From NCBI GenBank assembly GCA_018806985.1, contig JADANN010000149.1:62001-126000 (forward strand): a stretch of DNA of 64,000 nt, in the 5' to 3' direction. The position numbers and the translations under genes were made by a program. The notes under the pieces were generated by a model. It was not told the DNA's origin, ran no database searches, and saw nothing but the letters and a program-made list of their open reading frames with translations. The stretch comes from Angiostrongylus vasorum. Taxonomy: Eukaryota; Nematoda; Chromadorea; Rhabditida; Metastrongylidae. Positions 23,990-38,490 of this stretch are shown one piece after another (the stretch's first letter is position 1; each line of letters starts with the position of its first letter).

Positions 23990-25149
23990 ATGGCCATCGA
24001 CGAGCCAGTTATAAAAGGTTCTTTGAAGCTCAAGAAAGGGGATTTTTTCAAGAAGAAGAAAAAGAAGGCCGTAGATCCTAAAATGATTGATCTAACTATT
24101 AAAAAAGATGAGAATGGTAGTACTGCAGGAAAAACGAAGGCAGAGATCGCATTTGAGAAGAGACGTCAGGAAACCATGGTTAGTTTATTTCTCCCTAACC
24201 AAGAATGTGGCGATTCTCAGTATTGGTCAGTGTTGTTTTTGCAATAACCATATGGAAATTGTAGCGTAGCATTGCTTGAGTGGTCTAACTCTTCATATTC
24301 CATCAGTCCCGTTGAGGGGTGATTGCTGATGGCACTGGTAGATGGAAAGCTATGTAAGAGACAGGTGAAACGAAGGATCCGCATGGTGTGATGGTGAACG
24401 CGTCAGCCTTCGGAAAGGGTAATATCGTGTTCGTTCCCGCCGCAGACACCTGCAGACTGGAGTTTTGCAAATATCTCAGCATCATTGTGGTTGTATTTCA
24501 CATAGTACCCTGCCGTGAAAAAATAGTAGGCAGCAAATAAAATGTTAACATTGTGATCTCTTCATGTTGTTCTAACTTTTATCTACTGCTTATAGTTTTT
24601 TTCTTGGCAGTGTACGAAGGGCTAGAGTTCCAAGCACCCGTGAGGTTCCTAGTTTTCCACGTACCTCAGCATCATTGTGGCTGTATTTCACACCTCTTCA
24701 TATTATCTATCTTCGCTCGGTATATCTAATTTATACTAGTGTATATTTTGCAGTGGTTGCATTGTGCAACGAGTAAGGTCGTTTTTGGCTAGTAATGTGT
24801 TTCGTTTAAATTCTTGCTTACTCTTCACCACCCTTTGTGCTTTGGTAATCTGTAGGAAGTCAAGAAGCCGCTACAACCGTAATGATGCAAAAACATTTGC
24901 AAAACTTGGACTGGTAGGTCGAACCGCGATTACTCTTTTCGAGGGCTCAGGTGTTACGCATAGCACCACTGAGGTCCTTGTTCTACCTTTCTCTCAGTCA
25001 GTCTTTTTATCACAACGATGTGTTTTCAGTTTGAAAGAATGCAGAAGAAAGCAGCTGTGAGTCATCGAGAGCGAGTCGAACAGTTCAATAAGCAAATGAG
25101 TGAATTAACAGAATTCAATGATATCCCTAAGGTTTCGTGGACAAAGTAG
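23990..25149 (+). CDS. fam32a: FAM32A homologue (2 exons)
   Basis: Small basic nuclear protein; the human homologue is found in the catalytic spliceosome, where its C-terminus reaches the active site (family knowledge). Exons 23990-24178 and 25030-25149, joined in phase 0, give 102 residues (human about 112). Seen: GSLKLKKGDFF near the start, a lysine-rich stretch FFKKKKKKA, AEIAFEKRR, then FERMQKKAA, HRERVEQFNKQMSELTEF and the hallmark C-terminal NDIPKVSWTK. The 851-bp intron contains a family C SINE copy. It lies 158 bp downstream of KIN17, itself linked to splicing, and is probably co-transcribed with it. Confidence 0.93.
24305..24560 (+). mobile_element. Family C SINE-like element, copy 1
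   Basis: About 250 bp with GTGTGATGGTGAACGCGTC, a box B-like GTTCGTTCCC, and the diagnostic TTTTGCAAATATCTCAGC. In the FAM32A intron. A second partial piece lies at 24640-24695. Confidence 0.6.
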
Positions 25150-25297
25150 GCTGACATCTTTTTGCCTGTGGACTTTGTATGATGCAATAATTTATTTGTT
25201 TTATTAGCTGCTTTGATATCACTCGTCACAAAGTGTCCTATTTTGTGGCGCTGATGTACAGACTGTTTGTATCTATTCATCCTGTTTCCATGCTTTC

Positions 25298-25303
25298 AAT
25301 AAA
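25298..25303 (+). terminator. Poly(A) signal of FAM32A
   Basis: AATAAA 149 nt after the FAM32A stop. It faces a poly(A) signal of unc-47 on the other strand about 80 bp away. Confidence 0.55.
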
Positions 25304-25382
25304 AATCGTTTCAATACCATTTTGCCAGTGTTTGGTTGTATGTTACTGTGATACAACTGGTTGTGACGATATCCACCAGTAA

Positions 25383-25388
25383 TTTATT
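25383..25388 (-). terminator. Candidate poly(A) signal of unc-47
   Basis: AATAAA on the minus strand, about 285 nt after the unc-47 stop; the nearest clear signal. Confidence 0.4.
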
Positions 25389-25672
25389 AAGTAACTTATA
25401 TCAAAATAACATGATAACTACAAGTCATAGAATTAGCAGACAGAGATAGGACATGACATCTAATGCACTAGTTGTGAATGGAATGCCTAGAAATACGGTA
25501 GTTCGACGTAATGTGGAGCACGACAAATTTCTATGTATTACCACCTATACTGGATTTGTAGGGTATAAAGTGAGTGCGAGCATTCAAGGAGCAGATGATG
25601 GTGAAGCATGATCAGTAAGTATACAAAAAGAAAAGATTCATAGGGTTAGCGTATCGTTGTGTTTGTCAGCAA

Positions 25673-28600
25673 CTACTGATCATCTGCTTTTATTGCCCTA
25701 AGAAGTTCTATGAAGGAGAAATAGATGCCAGTGATACAGATTGAACAGCCGAGTGCGACAATCATCTGATCGAATCGACGGTCACGGTCCACCATCTTTT
25801 CGCCACGAATTCGTAAATGGAACAGTGCTGGCCAGATAAACGATAACATAGTTCCTGAAACAGCATTCTGCTTAGATACGTCAGCACTTAGTAAAATCGT
25901 TATAGCTTTTGTTTACAACAGAATCCCTTTGAACACAACGTGTTCTGACCCGACATCTATGTCGACTTTGCCACTTCTTGCGTTCGATTTCTTTCTTCGT
26001 TTCTATCATCCACGAAGAGCTTCTTTTCTTCCAAGTGGCTTCTCTTTGTGCTTGAGGATTTTATCGTCTTCTCCACTATTGTCGTTAAATGCTGGTCGTG
26101 TCGATTCTTCCTGGAATCCTGAGATAGCCCTGCTGGAACATTCCCGCGTGGAGTGGGAAGCGTCAGCTTGTAGCAGACAAGTCTGATACCAATTTCTCGA
26201 GCTTGGGGTGAAAAAGAGGCTTTGCGGGCCCGGTGCAAGGATCGAACCAGCGCGTGGGAAAAGTGGGCCGTCCCACGTAATAAAGAGGATCACTACCACT
26301 ACATTACTCGCTCCCTTAACATTTCATGGATCGCTTATTCGGATCGGCAGATACGTCTTTAGGATGCTGATAATGGCTCAAACATGGACCAAAACTCGCC
26401 GTGTATTTGCTCTGGTGGGAAAACTGGTTTATGGGACTGAGTCACTGTCGATTCTGTACCGGATTAGCTTTTCCTTTCTCCTTGTGTATCTACATATGTT
26501 TGACTGCAACGATATGCTTAGGTGTACACAGATTCAATCCGACATGTCTATTTTGTTGGATACCAGAAATGAGGTGGTATTAGAAGGGACGAAATTAAAT
26601 AGAAGGAAGAGAGGAAGAGAGTACAGGCCGCACTCAGATCGCTGAAAGAAGCCACCGACCAACTAACAGACCCAAAAACTCCGCGCTCACCTTTACGGCT
26701 CAACTGTGCTACCAGCACTCTGTTATGCGACAGAGATGTGGGTTGACTTTAAACACGTCAAAAATTCTGCACAACACTCACAAACTGCTTGAACGATGTC
26801 CTGTTTAGTTGAACCAGCACGGATAAGGTCTGACCGGTGTGCGCTGCTCAGATCTTTAGAACCCATCTCCTCTTCGAGGTCCAAGAGAACACATATTGAA
26901 TAAGCCGATTATATAATGAGAAGAACAAATGGCAGTTGCACGAAAAGAGCAGTGGAATGGGTTCCAAGAAGATGCAAGCGTCCTCTCGGGCGGGCGCTAT
27001 TCGTGGTTTCCACCAACCATCTACGTTCGCCGATGGAAACGCTTTCTGGATCACACAATGAGCCTCACGCATCATGTTCAAAGAAAAAACATCACTATGG
27101 ACGACGCTTGCGCGAAAAAAAGCCGCCAATCTAAGTATCCAATCATCTCGTATGTTGATTTTGTTGGGAAGTACCAATGAAGCGATGAAGTGGTATATAA
27201 GAGTTGTAAATTCTGCTGGACATAAGACGTCAACGATTGTGTTCCATAAATCATCTAGTGGACCATAAAGCACTAGAGGTTCAGTACAACGTACACGTGG
27301 TCCTTGGTTCGTCCCCACATCCCAGGCTCATTAAGCTTTCTGCCCCCCGGTGGTCGGCAAGTTGGGCCTCTACTTGTAGGTGAGAACAAACACACTGATT
27401 TGCTACATTATTAAATCACCGCAATTCCTTGTATAGAAGAAATATTGGTTCATTCACCTCTGTGCTACTACGAATGGAATCGAATGCATGGCACAGTCTT
27501 AAAGAACTGATCAGAATCCCGGAAGTTCTATTCATTATCTTAATGCTTTCGGTCCGACTTGGGTTGATTTCCACTCACACGGTGTGAAAATAATGGCAGT
27601 TTTTAACTTGAAACCAACATATCTGAGTTTTAAGTGGACTTCATTGATTGAAATAAAGATCGTTAGGGTTTACAGATCTTCGCGAATAAAACACAAGATC
27701 TTTAATTCTAACAAGATGGATTTCTGACTGTATGGAGCCCAGAAATGGTGCTGCTGTGAGTTTTTTCTTCGTCGAGACCTGTTTTTTAAAGAATGAAAGA
27801 AGCTGAATAGGCGCTATTTTATCCATTAGAATACGATTATGTCCTAAAACGCGCTGTTGATATTTGTAGCCGTCAGAATCTCGTTCAGAATCCTGAGAAT
27901 TTGAATTTCGTTTTAATTTTTCTTTTAGATAGTTCAACTCTAAACAACTTTGAAGAATAGGCTTCCACTTAAACTGATTGAACAATGTCTGTCCTCAAGT
28001 GCATCATGTTTCTATCGAAAGACTCTCGGCGGTCTGCGAAAAACCAGCTTCGCTCCCGGAACGCGTTTCTTTCCCTTCAATCTCAGGTTTGATGTTTTTC
28101 TAGTGTACGAACATTGGCATTCGAATGAAAGTAGAAAATTTCACTACTTCAATGTGCATGTGGTTTTCATTATTCATAGAAACCAATGAGTAGGAGGTTT
28201 TGCTCAGATATTTTTTTCTTTTGGCTCTTGAATTCTCGCTACCCTCTGTATGATATATGACAGCTACACTCATTCCCTTCTGAAATATCTCCACTTTGTT
28301 CTAAACGACCGGTCTTCATCCATCATCCACGAAGATCTCCGGACTTCTTGCATGTGAGTCGGGATGCGACTTAAGGATTTTCGTCCTCCTTATGAATGGT
28401 GTTGAATTCTGGTCGAGGTTATCTTAGCTGGAATCTTGTGATGGCCAGAATAGAGCAGAATTCCTATGGATTACAGGTAAATGAACTGACTTTGTTTCTT
28501 AATATTTTCAAAAAATACAAATTGGTGAAACATTTCCTTTTTTGCAGGGTTTCGAGAATTGTTAAGATGTTTCATCTGATTCTCTTTTAGTAGTCAACAG

Positions 28601-31600
28601 GAATCATTACTACTAAGTGAAAATCACATAAACAAAAGGTTTTTAAGATTTATATAGAAAAGGTCTTGAATTGCTGGATGGTTACTAGATCAGAAATGCA
28701 ATCTGCCAATGGCCAAACATCTCTCCTTGGTGAGGAAATTTGAGTCGGATATCCCACGATTCCGAGAAGAAAGAACTCGACCAACATTTAAGGCTATTCG
28801 TGAAATAAAACAAAGCTCTCAAGCCCAAGCCAGATTCACACGCAAATCCAAGGATCTTCGTGGATGGCGGATATGAGGAAATGAGTCGGATGAGAGAACT
28901 GGTAGCATCTGTACAGTGGATGTGAACACGGTCCGTGTAAAAACAAAAAAGAAAAAATTAATAGAATATCGTTGTTTCGAAATAAAAAAACATAGTTGAA
29001 AGTTGAGATACAGATTTTATTCCTATAAGAAGCGTACCGGTGATATTCCCGATGAGGCCCATTAATTCTATGAGATACGGTACTGACAATGCGATGAATA
29101 GCGTGAAGAGAAGTAGTAGAATTCGTAGGAAGAGCGCCCAGTCACGAAGTGATCCGTCTGGACTGTAGCACCTGCAAAAATCCGAGATTTTTCAGACCCA
29201 CTAAAAAACTTACATATTTCTTTAAGGACTATTCAATGACTTCCGAATGGCTTGCCGCCTCATCTTGCTGGGAGGTGTTCCTAGGGTATTGGACAGCGAT
29301 GTACAGCGGGAGGATTCATCTCCCCACCAGGACCTCCAAAGCCGAAAGGAGGCTGACGCTTCTATCAGGAAGCCCAGCAAAGAGTGGGTCAATACCAGGG
29401 TACCACCCCACCACCGTCCTGGTATAAAACTAGTCGCATGGTGGCAAAGCTGATCCACAAGAGCGGCGACTGCCTGTGATCGTAACGACCTGGGGGCAGA
29501 CTTTGGCTAGGCTGACCTCGGGACTTCAGATAAACACTGTGGCAAAGCCAGCAAAACTCCGAAAATTGGAAACTCTGCTAGGGCTCGCATAATCCGTGAA
29601 GACGGACCATCCATGTTTCCAAGTATCTGAGTGCTAGTCAAAGAAACGAGAAATTATTCGAAAAATATGAAGATCTAACTGAGTTAGCAGTTAGATTTGG
29701 TGACAGTTATTCATCAGTAAGCTTTGTAAATAAAACATTGTCGGAACTTTTTGCTCTAAGAATGCTTTCCAGTCGTAAGAAAGTGGACAGCATTCTCCTT
29801 AAAATGCTTTGCAACAGTTAATTTTTCTCTTTTTGTTATAAATGGAACTATGCGTCAGATTATTTATAATTCTACGAAGACTCAAATACAGAAATACTTA
29901 GGTCTACTGTACCCTGTAAAAGGAGTGTCTTTAATTCCTCGGAATAGATTGTCCTTAAGCAACTGTACAGTGGCATAGAATGGCAGTGGATATGAGAGGA
30001 GAGCCTTGATGACAAGCACCAGATTGACAATTACCTTGAAACCTTGATTAGGTAGCGAGTTTGAGATTTCCGGCTGAAAAGCTTATATCAGACATAAATC
30101 CATGGAAAGAGAATATTCGTTTCATCGGATCTTGGTTTTTTTTTTGTTCCATAAATATTTCCTACGATTTGATCTCTGCGAAGTTGCGCATCTGATCGCC
30201 TTCGTAGCAGATTGGCAGCTTCTGAAACATTTCTAAAGCGGCATTGTAAAACAACCTGAGTAAGTTCGCCAAATGTCAGAAATCCGCACAATCCGAAAAC
30301 TGCCTTGAATAGAGCCGCGGCGATGTGCGACCATTTCAACATCCACTTGAACTCCTTGGGATCCTTGAAATGATTGACTCTGGATGTGTGTCTGATTAGT
30401 AGAATAAGTCTTCTAGAAAAGAGCTAGTGTTGAAGACAACATGAGCGTTAATGCGTCGAATTGTATTATTATATTTCAATGAAAGCGTTAGATAACAAAT
30501 TATCGATGAAAGGAAGACGTCTAAGACATTTCTGAAGCACGGCGTTAGTGGGCCTGTCGCATAGGGCGGCGCTCCATTTTTAGCACTTACGGGTCCATTA
30601 CACAAAAAGTTTGCTCTCCGAGTGTGGAAGTATTTCGCAGCTTATGCTTTGTCACCTCCGGTCTTTTTCAAACCCGCACATTCTATCCAATGAATATAAT
30701 TTATTATAGCGGTTATAGTTCAAATATGTGTCAACTGCTACTCAAATTGCTGGTCGATTAACTTATTCGAGAGGTTTTCTGTATATCTAACTGCAGAATA
30801 GTGCTTTTCTTGGTCGACGCCCCCTCGCTACATCTGTATTCGATGAGCCATCAATCTATTGCAAGATTTGCAGGAAAAGAGGTCTATGTGCCAATGTAAA
30901 CCCTCAGAAAGAAGATGACACGAATTCATGCTGGCCAGTGAGCGCACAGCCTGTGATTGTATACAATGCACACCATTCGTTATTTGTTGGAAAAACATCG
31001 AGATAGCGAAGACACAAACTTCAGAAATCACCTCAGACTTTTGATCACGAGGTTCTCCATCATACCGAACGCAAATCTCATTGAATGCCTCAAAAATATA
31101 AAAGATAAAGCTCTCGGCGTTGATCAATCGCCCAGGGATGCGCCATGCATTCGACTTCATTAAGTATCATTGGAGGTGACTGAATGCATATCTGACTTTT
31201 ACAATGATTACAATGACTCGCGGTGGCCTACCGATGTATCGAGCCAGTGCTGCTATCCTCCCAGACAAGTCTCGGAGGGATGGACGGCTTGGTGAGCCAC
31301 GGACGCGGGATCAATCCCACGTGTGCGTCGCAGGGCACCTCCGGTCATTGCGCCACACGCGCCCATTGAATGCGTTGTGGTAGAAAGTAATGGCTTCCAA
31401 GGATTACTGTGTTATAAAAGAGAACCGTTAATATGAAAGCTGAACGTTGAATGGGGTTAAGCTGTTTCTGCAAAGAGTTGTTTAAGAATTCTATTTCCAC
31501 TGTTTGCAGGAATTTGTCGGGAAAAATTATCTTCAGAAACCGCGGCAGTGCACATTTTTATTCGTTCGCGTCAAAGAGTTCGAGAACGATGAATAAAGAC

Positions 31601-34600
31601 AGTTTAGGGACGTTTATTTAATATGATATCTGTTTTTATTTATTCAGAAACAATTGTTGCCTATTGTTGTGATAGCTCACGATATGATCTCTAACTCTGC
31701 TTCCCTCTTCTGTTTCTCTTCTACTTCTTGTTCTTTCTTCAACTTCTCTACTACTTACCTTCATGTTTCCTTCTAGACTCGGTAGAAAGATGTGTGATGT
31801 ATAACCGAATACAACCACTCCGATCATCGTTGGCAGAGTATTGATGTCGAGTGCGAACGTCACCGATGAGAACGACCACGAACTAATCTAAATCGGATAA
31901 TTCCATACAATATCCACAGTGCATTGGTGTGAGTTCAACACTCTCTAGCAATGTTCTCCCTCATCGTAAGCATTAGAAATTCCAGTACCTTATCTTTTTG
32001 CTGAAGCTTTAATTATTTATAGTTACCGGTGAAGGTGAAGTTATCAACTTACTCAGAACTAATTAATCATATATATAAAAACCAGTGGGGTGCATCTACC
32101 GAAGCGGCTAGATTTACTGCGATATGCGCTGGATCGGTACGTGGTTTGAGCCCGCTCTCCGGTCTCGCCAAGTTTTTTTATCTCTATAGTTAACAAATTG
32201 GCACCAGACTTGTCTCAGAGGATAGCATCACACTTATTTGGCTGTCCGAAGTCACTGCATGAGCTAGCTGTACATTCAACTGTTTAAAGAAGGCGAAAGC
32301 ATGGAGCATCCTTCAGGAAGTTATCAACGCCGAAAGCTTTCATCCGTTTATATCAACACCAGTAAAGTTTCTGTTAGCAACTTTTGCACGCAAATGCTTC
32401 TCACTAGGCTTCAAAACGGAGAAATGCCATCCTTTTTTTCCTCCTTCTTGTTGTTATGGTTTACGTGAGAGTACTGGCAGGTAGCTTCTAACCTGTTGAT
32501 ATGAGCACATCCATGCATGAGTATTACTATGTATATAAAGTTATTAACAGTCCCAGTCGAACTCTTTCTTGGGAGATTCAAAGTATATTCGACATAAGTG
32601 CGAAATATAACATTTTGATCAAGAGCTGAAATCCCTCTGTCCTGCTATTATCGCCAAGCCAATCACACAGGAAAAGTCTGACTTTTTCTTGGTAGACTAC
32701 CATTTTTTTTTCTTGAACAACGACAGTTTTTTTTCAGCTGTTGGATGAACTGTACGAAAACGCGGTCCGACGAGGCAGTGGTTAATCTCACTATAAAACG
32801 ACGATACTGGGGAAATGCTACTATGTAAGTGATAAGTAGGCGCTACAGCCTGTTTGTAAAATATGTAGGCAGTTTTAATGTGCGGCGATCGTTAGGTTTC
32901 AGGATAGTGAGTACCATTCTGTTAGATGGAGAGAAAATTATTGTTGGACGAGGTGACAGTGGCTTTTGTGAGACGACATAGTGAACAATGGAAAAGTTAA
33001 CAACGGGACCTGCCCTTAACGATCATAAGGGTTCTCTCAATAAGTTCACGTATGTCGGTTTTAACTTGAATTCCCCTTAAGGTCACCACATTGTTTTTGG
33101 TGTGGTTTTTCGTACTGAAAAGCCTATGAGAATTTATGACTCCAAAGATTGCTTTATGGTCACGTCGTGCTTCTAGAAATACTTTCACTTGTACTGTGAA
33201 ACATTACTGAGGTGCTTTAGAGCTCCGAAAACCAGCCATCAGAAGCGATTGCAGCGTCGAAGTGGGGATTTTAGCGCTAATGCTGAAATCGTCTCTGCAA
33301 TGCTGCTTTCCTAAAACCTTTTAGTCACCGTGTTTTCATGTGTTAGTGTTTCTGTAGGAATCCTTTTTAGCAATCTCTTTCTTAATATACTTACAGAAAA
33401 AACTCGTTTTTCACCTTAGATGTGCAATATATCATCATGATAGCGTTCACTATAAGATGAGATATGGCATTCGCGAAGGAGAGCTGTGAAACGACGACCA
33501 GTGAGTCAAGAAATGTGCAAGCAAGTAGAATAGCCGATACTAACATCATCCATGCTGGCTTGTCTGAAAGTACTACCTGTCAGCACTTTGGAGCTTATAA
33601 TAATTATCGTCTTTAATATGTCACAATGCTAGTGATAACAGTTGAAAAATAACCCTATGCTCATGTAGTAAATATAGAACCATTATTGCAGTAAAGTTGA
33701 AGTTGCACTGAAGTATTTCGAAGTAAGTTGAACCTGGTATAGTGTCAACCAGATTTCTGGTAAAATACGTACCTATACTTGGGAAACAGCTCTGAAGCAA
33801 GTCGGCTGCTAGCACCAAGTAGATGATACAGGTAGACAGAAGCTCTGTAAGTTGAGCAGCTAGAACCCACTTACCGAAACCCGGACGATAGAATTCGGCT
33901 ACCTGAAGACGGACAGAAGAAGCATGTAAAATTTAGGACGTTCCTTAAAAAATTTTAAGCATATTTAAAAGACCCGCAATAGAGAAGTTGCTGGTTGGTC
34001 CGTAATTGAGAAGACCGCAGAACCACTCTTCGAAGAGGTCGAAATTTCCATATGGAAATGTGGCCAAGAGTGTAATCATAACATGACCTAGCACAGATAT
34101 CTAGGGTCTAGTGAAGAAAAGTTTGATTTATCTATAGCTCCTAAATAGTGCCTCAGGACATGGATCTTCGCGCAATCATACCAAGTTCCAAATGATTGCC
34201 TATGGCAATACCTGGGACGAGAACATGGATATGCGCTAACTTTGTGACGAGGTACCTGTTATCCACAAAAAGAGAATTCTGTCATAAAACTGTCGGCAGT
34301 CTACCTTTTTCACATTCACATGCCTAGAGCCCCACGTTGGTTCACATTTGCTACGAGGATCTCGGCTTGCCATACTTTCCCAAATTTTTTCCTGGAAAGA
34401 CTATCAAACTGATTTTAGCAATTATTTTGTTTTTGGGACCCACTGGACACATTCTACGTTGTTTTGGAGCGTCTCGAAACAAAAGTCCTTCAAATCCTAA
34501 GACTGACTTTTTTTAACACCGGCGTTAATCAATACTTCACTGTTTCTCTTGATAAGCAAACACGAGATTGTTATTACTGCATTCGTTAATACACAGTAGC

Positions 34601-36821
34601 TGACATTTCGATTGTTTCACCTTCTTCACGGCGCAGAAAGCTCAAACTGAGATGTAATCTACTGAGCTAAACACTTTCATAATCTCAGCAGACGAAACTT
34701 ATTGTACAAAATTCTATCCACATAATAGACAGTTCCTTTTAAACAATTAGAGTTTTGAGAGACAAGCGAAATGAAGGACTCGTACGGCGTGGTATTGAAC
34801 GCGTTAGCCCCCGGAAGGGGTAATAGCTTGTTCGGTCCCCACCGTAGACACCAGCGGTCCGGAGTTTTGCAAATATCTCAGCAACATTATGGGGTTATAT
34901 TTCACATAATGCCCTGCGATCAAAAATTATTTGGTAGTGAATAAAAAATTGGTAACTTAGCATTTTGTTATTTGTAAGCTTCTCAGTTGTTTGGTAATGA
35001 TTAGTTGCACAGATTCCTATATAGGCTAGGAATACGCCTGGCCCAGGATAAAAAATCAGCCTAAGGTATGGAGCGAGGTCACGCCTGATCACAAGACACT
35101 CCACTCTGCGGTTTATTTTTGCATTTTTGGAATCTACCCAAAACGCTTCAAGAGTTTTACGCTGATGTTTTGGATTCCTGTGTGAGGATAGTGACCTTTA
35201 TTTCAAAATCTTCTGCATGATGTCTCTGTGTGGTATGCGTACCTAGTGTAGTATTTGATTTCCGCATATTATGCAATTCTGAGTTATGCACAGGCTGTTA
35301 TATGAGCGGTTGCGAACAAGTTGCCGTCTGAGAATATTGTGTGGTGTTTTAAACATTGTTACCGAATTCTCTAGACCAGTCATTCTTAAGCAAAGTTTTA
35401 TAGCTGCACCTATTTGGTTGGAAATAAAGGCAGGATGAACGGGGCCTTATTTGAATTATCGTTTCTGGCCGTGGTTTTTATTTTAGGGGGCATTACCATA
35501 ATCTCTTCCTCGATTGTTCTTTAGACAGCAAGACCCTGACGACGTACTAGGAGCGCTTCGTATATTTTCTAAGAAAACTCTCAAAGCCCTCAGCCACTAT
35601 TGCGTGAGAAAGTTTAGTTCTAACTTTACAGCAGCCCAAAAAATCTGGTATGCTACACGCTGGAGAACTAATAAGGTCAAAAAATGATAAATTCTATAAT
35701 ATCAACCTCGCGTTTGTTTATCGAAGAAAAACTTCTGCAGATTCTTTCTCCCTAAGGCTTAAGGTACGATCAATAGCATGAGAAATGATGCACGTTTATG
35801 GTCAGGCAACATAAGAGTAGTCTTTTTATAGATGGACATCACCTAAATCCACGCACTTCTCAAAGGCAACATAACAATGAGCCTTTAGTTGAGCACTCTA
35901 GGAATTAAATGAGCCATGCAATAATGGATAGGTTTGAAGCGAATTCGTAGAGATTCATGGATACGACATTTCAGAGAATTGCTAAGAGGAGTGAGAACAT
36001 TATGAATCAGCTATTACATCGCAGAATAAGATCAAATTTGATGATGTGGAAGTATCACCTTTACTTCTTCAATCACAACGATTTTTTCTTTCAATCAAGG
36101 AGGCGGTAATTTTTTATAAACTATGCATCTAAAAATAAGCGAATAATTTCGGTTCGAAGGAAGGCGCACTGTAGTGCTCAAGACTACTGGTTAGGTGTGG
36201 GTTCTTTATAGCTGCTTTGGTAAGAAAGATATTAACCTCAAGAAATCTTTGTCTACAAACGGAACGTACCTCGCGATAACTAAACCGGACTTTTTTGTCC
36301 TCGTATAGACATTCAATAAGCAGTACACCGGTCCAGTAACAGATGTATGCCACACCCATCATAGCGGCCACAGACCACCATCCACCAACCTTAAGAAATA
36401 TGTAGACAGTGCATGTACACATTTTGCCACTTCTTGTTTTATAAGATCCATCCTTCACATCTACTGTGCGGATCCCAACATTTCCAAACTCGATTCGTTT
36501 GCTTGCATCCATCATCCACGAGCGTCTTCTAACTTCTACGTGTTGCTTCGACTACTGTTTGAGAATTTTCTTTTCATCTTGAATATCGTTCAGTGGTAGT
36601 CGATTCGATTCCCCATGAAATCCTGAGATAATTGGGCTAGAGAGTTTCCACTTGGATTTCACTGAGCGATTTTTTTCCCGCGCAACTCTGATACCAATTT
36701 CCGAACCACGGAGGGGTGAAAGGCTTGGTAAGCCTACAGCGTCATCAAACCAGCAACGTGCTCATGATAACCCGTACCACTTCTACTGTGCGATCCGCCC
36801 AATATATACGTATACCTTTAA

Positions 36822-36875
<54 letters not shown>

Positions 36876-37239
36876 TCTCAACGTTTTACGGTGGCTGAGA
36901 GGTGTTCTTGGGTGTCAGGCTGTGACGTACAGCGGGGTATTCTTAACCGGTGGGGTCCCCAAGCTGAGAAGGAGTCCAGCGTTGCCACCAGGATGCCCGC
37001 TAAGAGTAAACCAATATCCGCACCACCACCATCCCTATGTCAAAGTAATCGCATGGTTGTAAGTCTCCGTGTGATCCACGACGACGCGACTGCCTGTGGT
37101 AGTGATAACCTGGGGCAGACTTTGGCCAGAAAAGTGGAAACTATGGTAGGGGCCGGCCCAACCAAAGAGGACGGGCCGTCCAAGTATCCAAGTATATGTA
37201 TATGTGCCTATATATATGTGTATATGTATATGTATATGC

Positions 37240-37318
<79 letters not shown>

Positions 37319-38434
37319 AACACAGATTTACATCCGGCGCATTTTTTTTCCAATAATCCATTTATAAACCTAAAGTTAACCAAATCTTGCTCATATCCAA
37401 CGTGGTATTGTGAAATATTGTATTTTTTGAACGTTGTTGGTTAAGAAACAAGGAAAAACCATGAGATTAAGAAATAGAACGACGATATGATTAATAACTC
37501 ATCTCTTAGACTTTCTTCATATATTAGCAAGCGGTATGAGACAACTCAAGTAAAGTCTACATCGAATCCGGTAGTATAGCAAGCAGTTGCTTAGTTGATT
37601 ACGCCGTTTGAGAGATATCATAAAGGTGATCGCTGTCCCTTGTGATATGCGAAAAGAAATCTTACAATCAGAGATAGTGGTCTTCCTGGTGTGTGCTTCA
37701 CATCTCATGAATCACAGTTGTTAAAGGCTTATGCCCAGCTCCGTGTGTTCTTGAATTCGTCTCATCTAATTTTTGACTTTTTGCACATGTGATAGCAAGC
37801 ATGTATCCGGTCATCCACTTAACCCTCAGCCTCGTGATGTCGTTCTTGTTTTTTCTTCGTCAAATGGAGTATTTCTACCATCCTTTTCTCGTTGATGCGT
37901 TCAATAAAGTTCATCGAGTTTCCATCCTACTTGAAATCAATTCAGATTTCTGAAAACGTGGTTGACTTAGGAGTAACTGTGGTGTCGTAGAAGCAACCAC
38001 AGAGTCTGGTATTCTTTTTCCCTTTTTTTTTCGAAGAATAGATCATTCTTCATAATGACAATGGCAGTAATGGTGTTAGTAGTAAGAATTGCTATTATTC
38101 TCTAGTGTTAAGCCATATGTCACGCCCATTTCCCTAATAAAATTGCATCCAAAATGTTGTTCCGATTGTGAATGAGTGGAATAGAGGTGGCGAAAGACGT
38201 ATCCGTTCCTCACAAATATTGTTTCCTCAAAGTTTGGCTGTTGGCCTTCTTTAGCAGCTCTCTAAATTGGAAATTTTGTAGGTGCCAATCAGTGCTTTTT
38301 AGTCTACGTTCTCCTATTCCAGTTCTCATGAAACTTAGAAGAGTAACGTTTATCACACCTAGAAGGAGTCAATTTGAGGGCACACTTTCTTTAGGTCGAT
38401 AATGACGTTGTTACGGCTAAATTCTGGATATGAA

Positions 38435-38490
<56 letters not shown>

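Noticed and set aside
26208..26645. 145-residue ORF as a gene
   Set aside because: Begins in SINE-B antisense and runs into an RTE fragment; no conserved domain.
36129..36515. Single 128-residue ORF as a gene
   Set aside because: Only 36389-36270 is coding (unc-47 exon 3); the rest reads through introns and a SINE-B copy.
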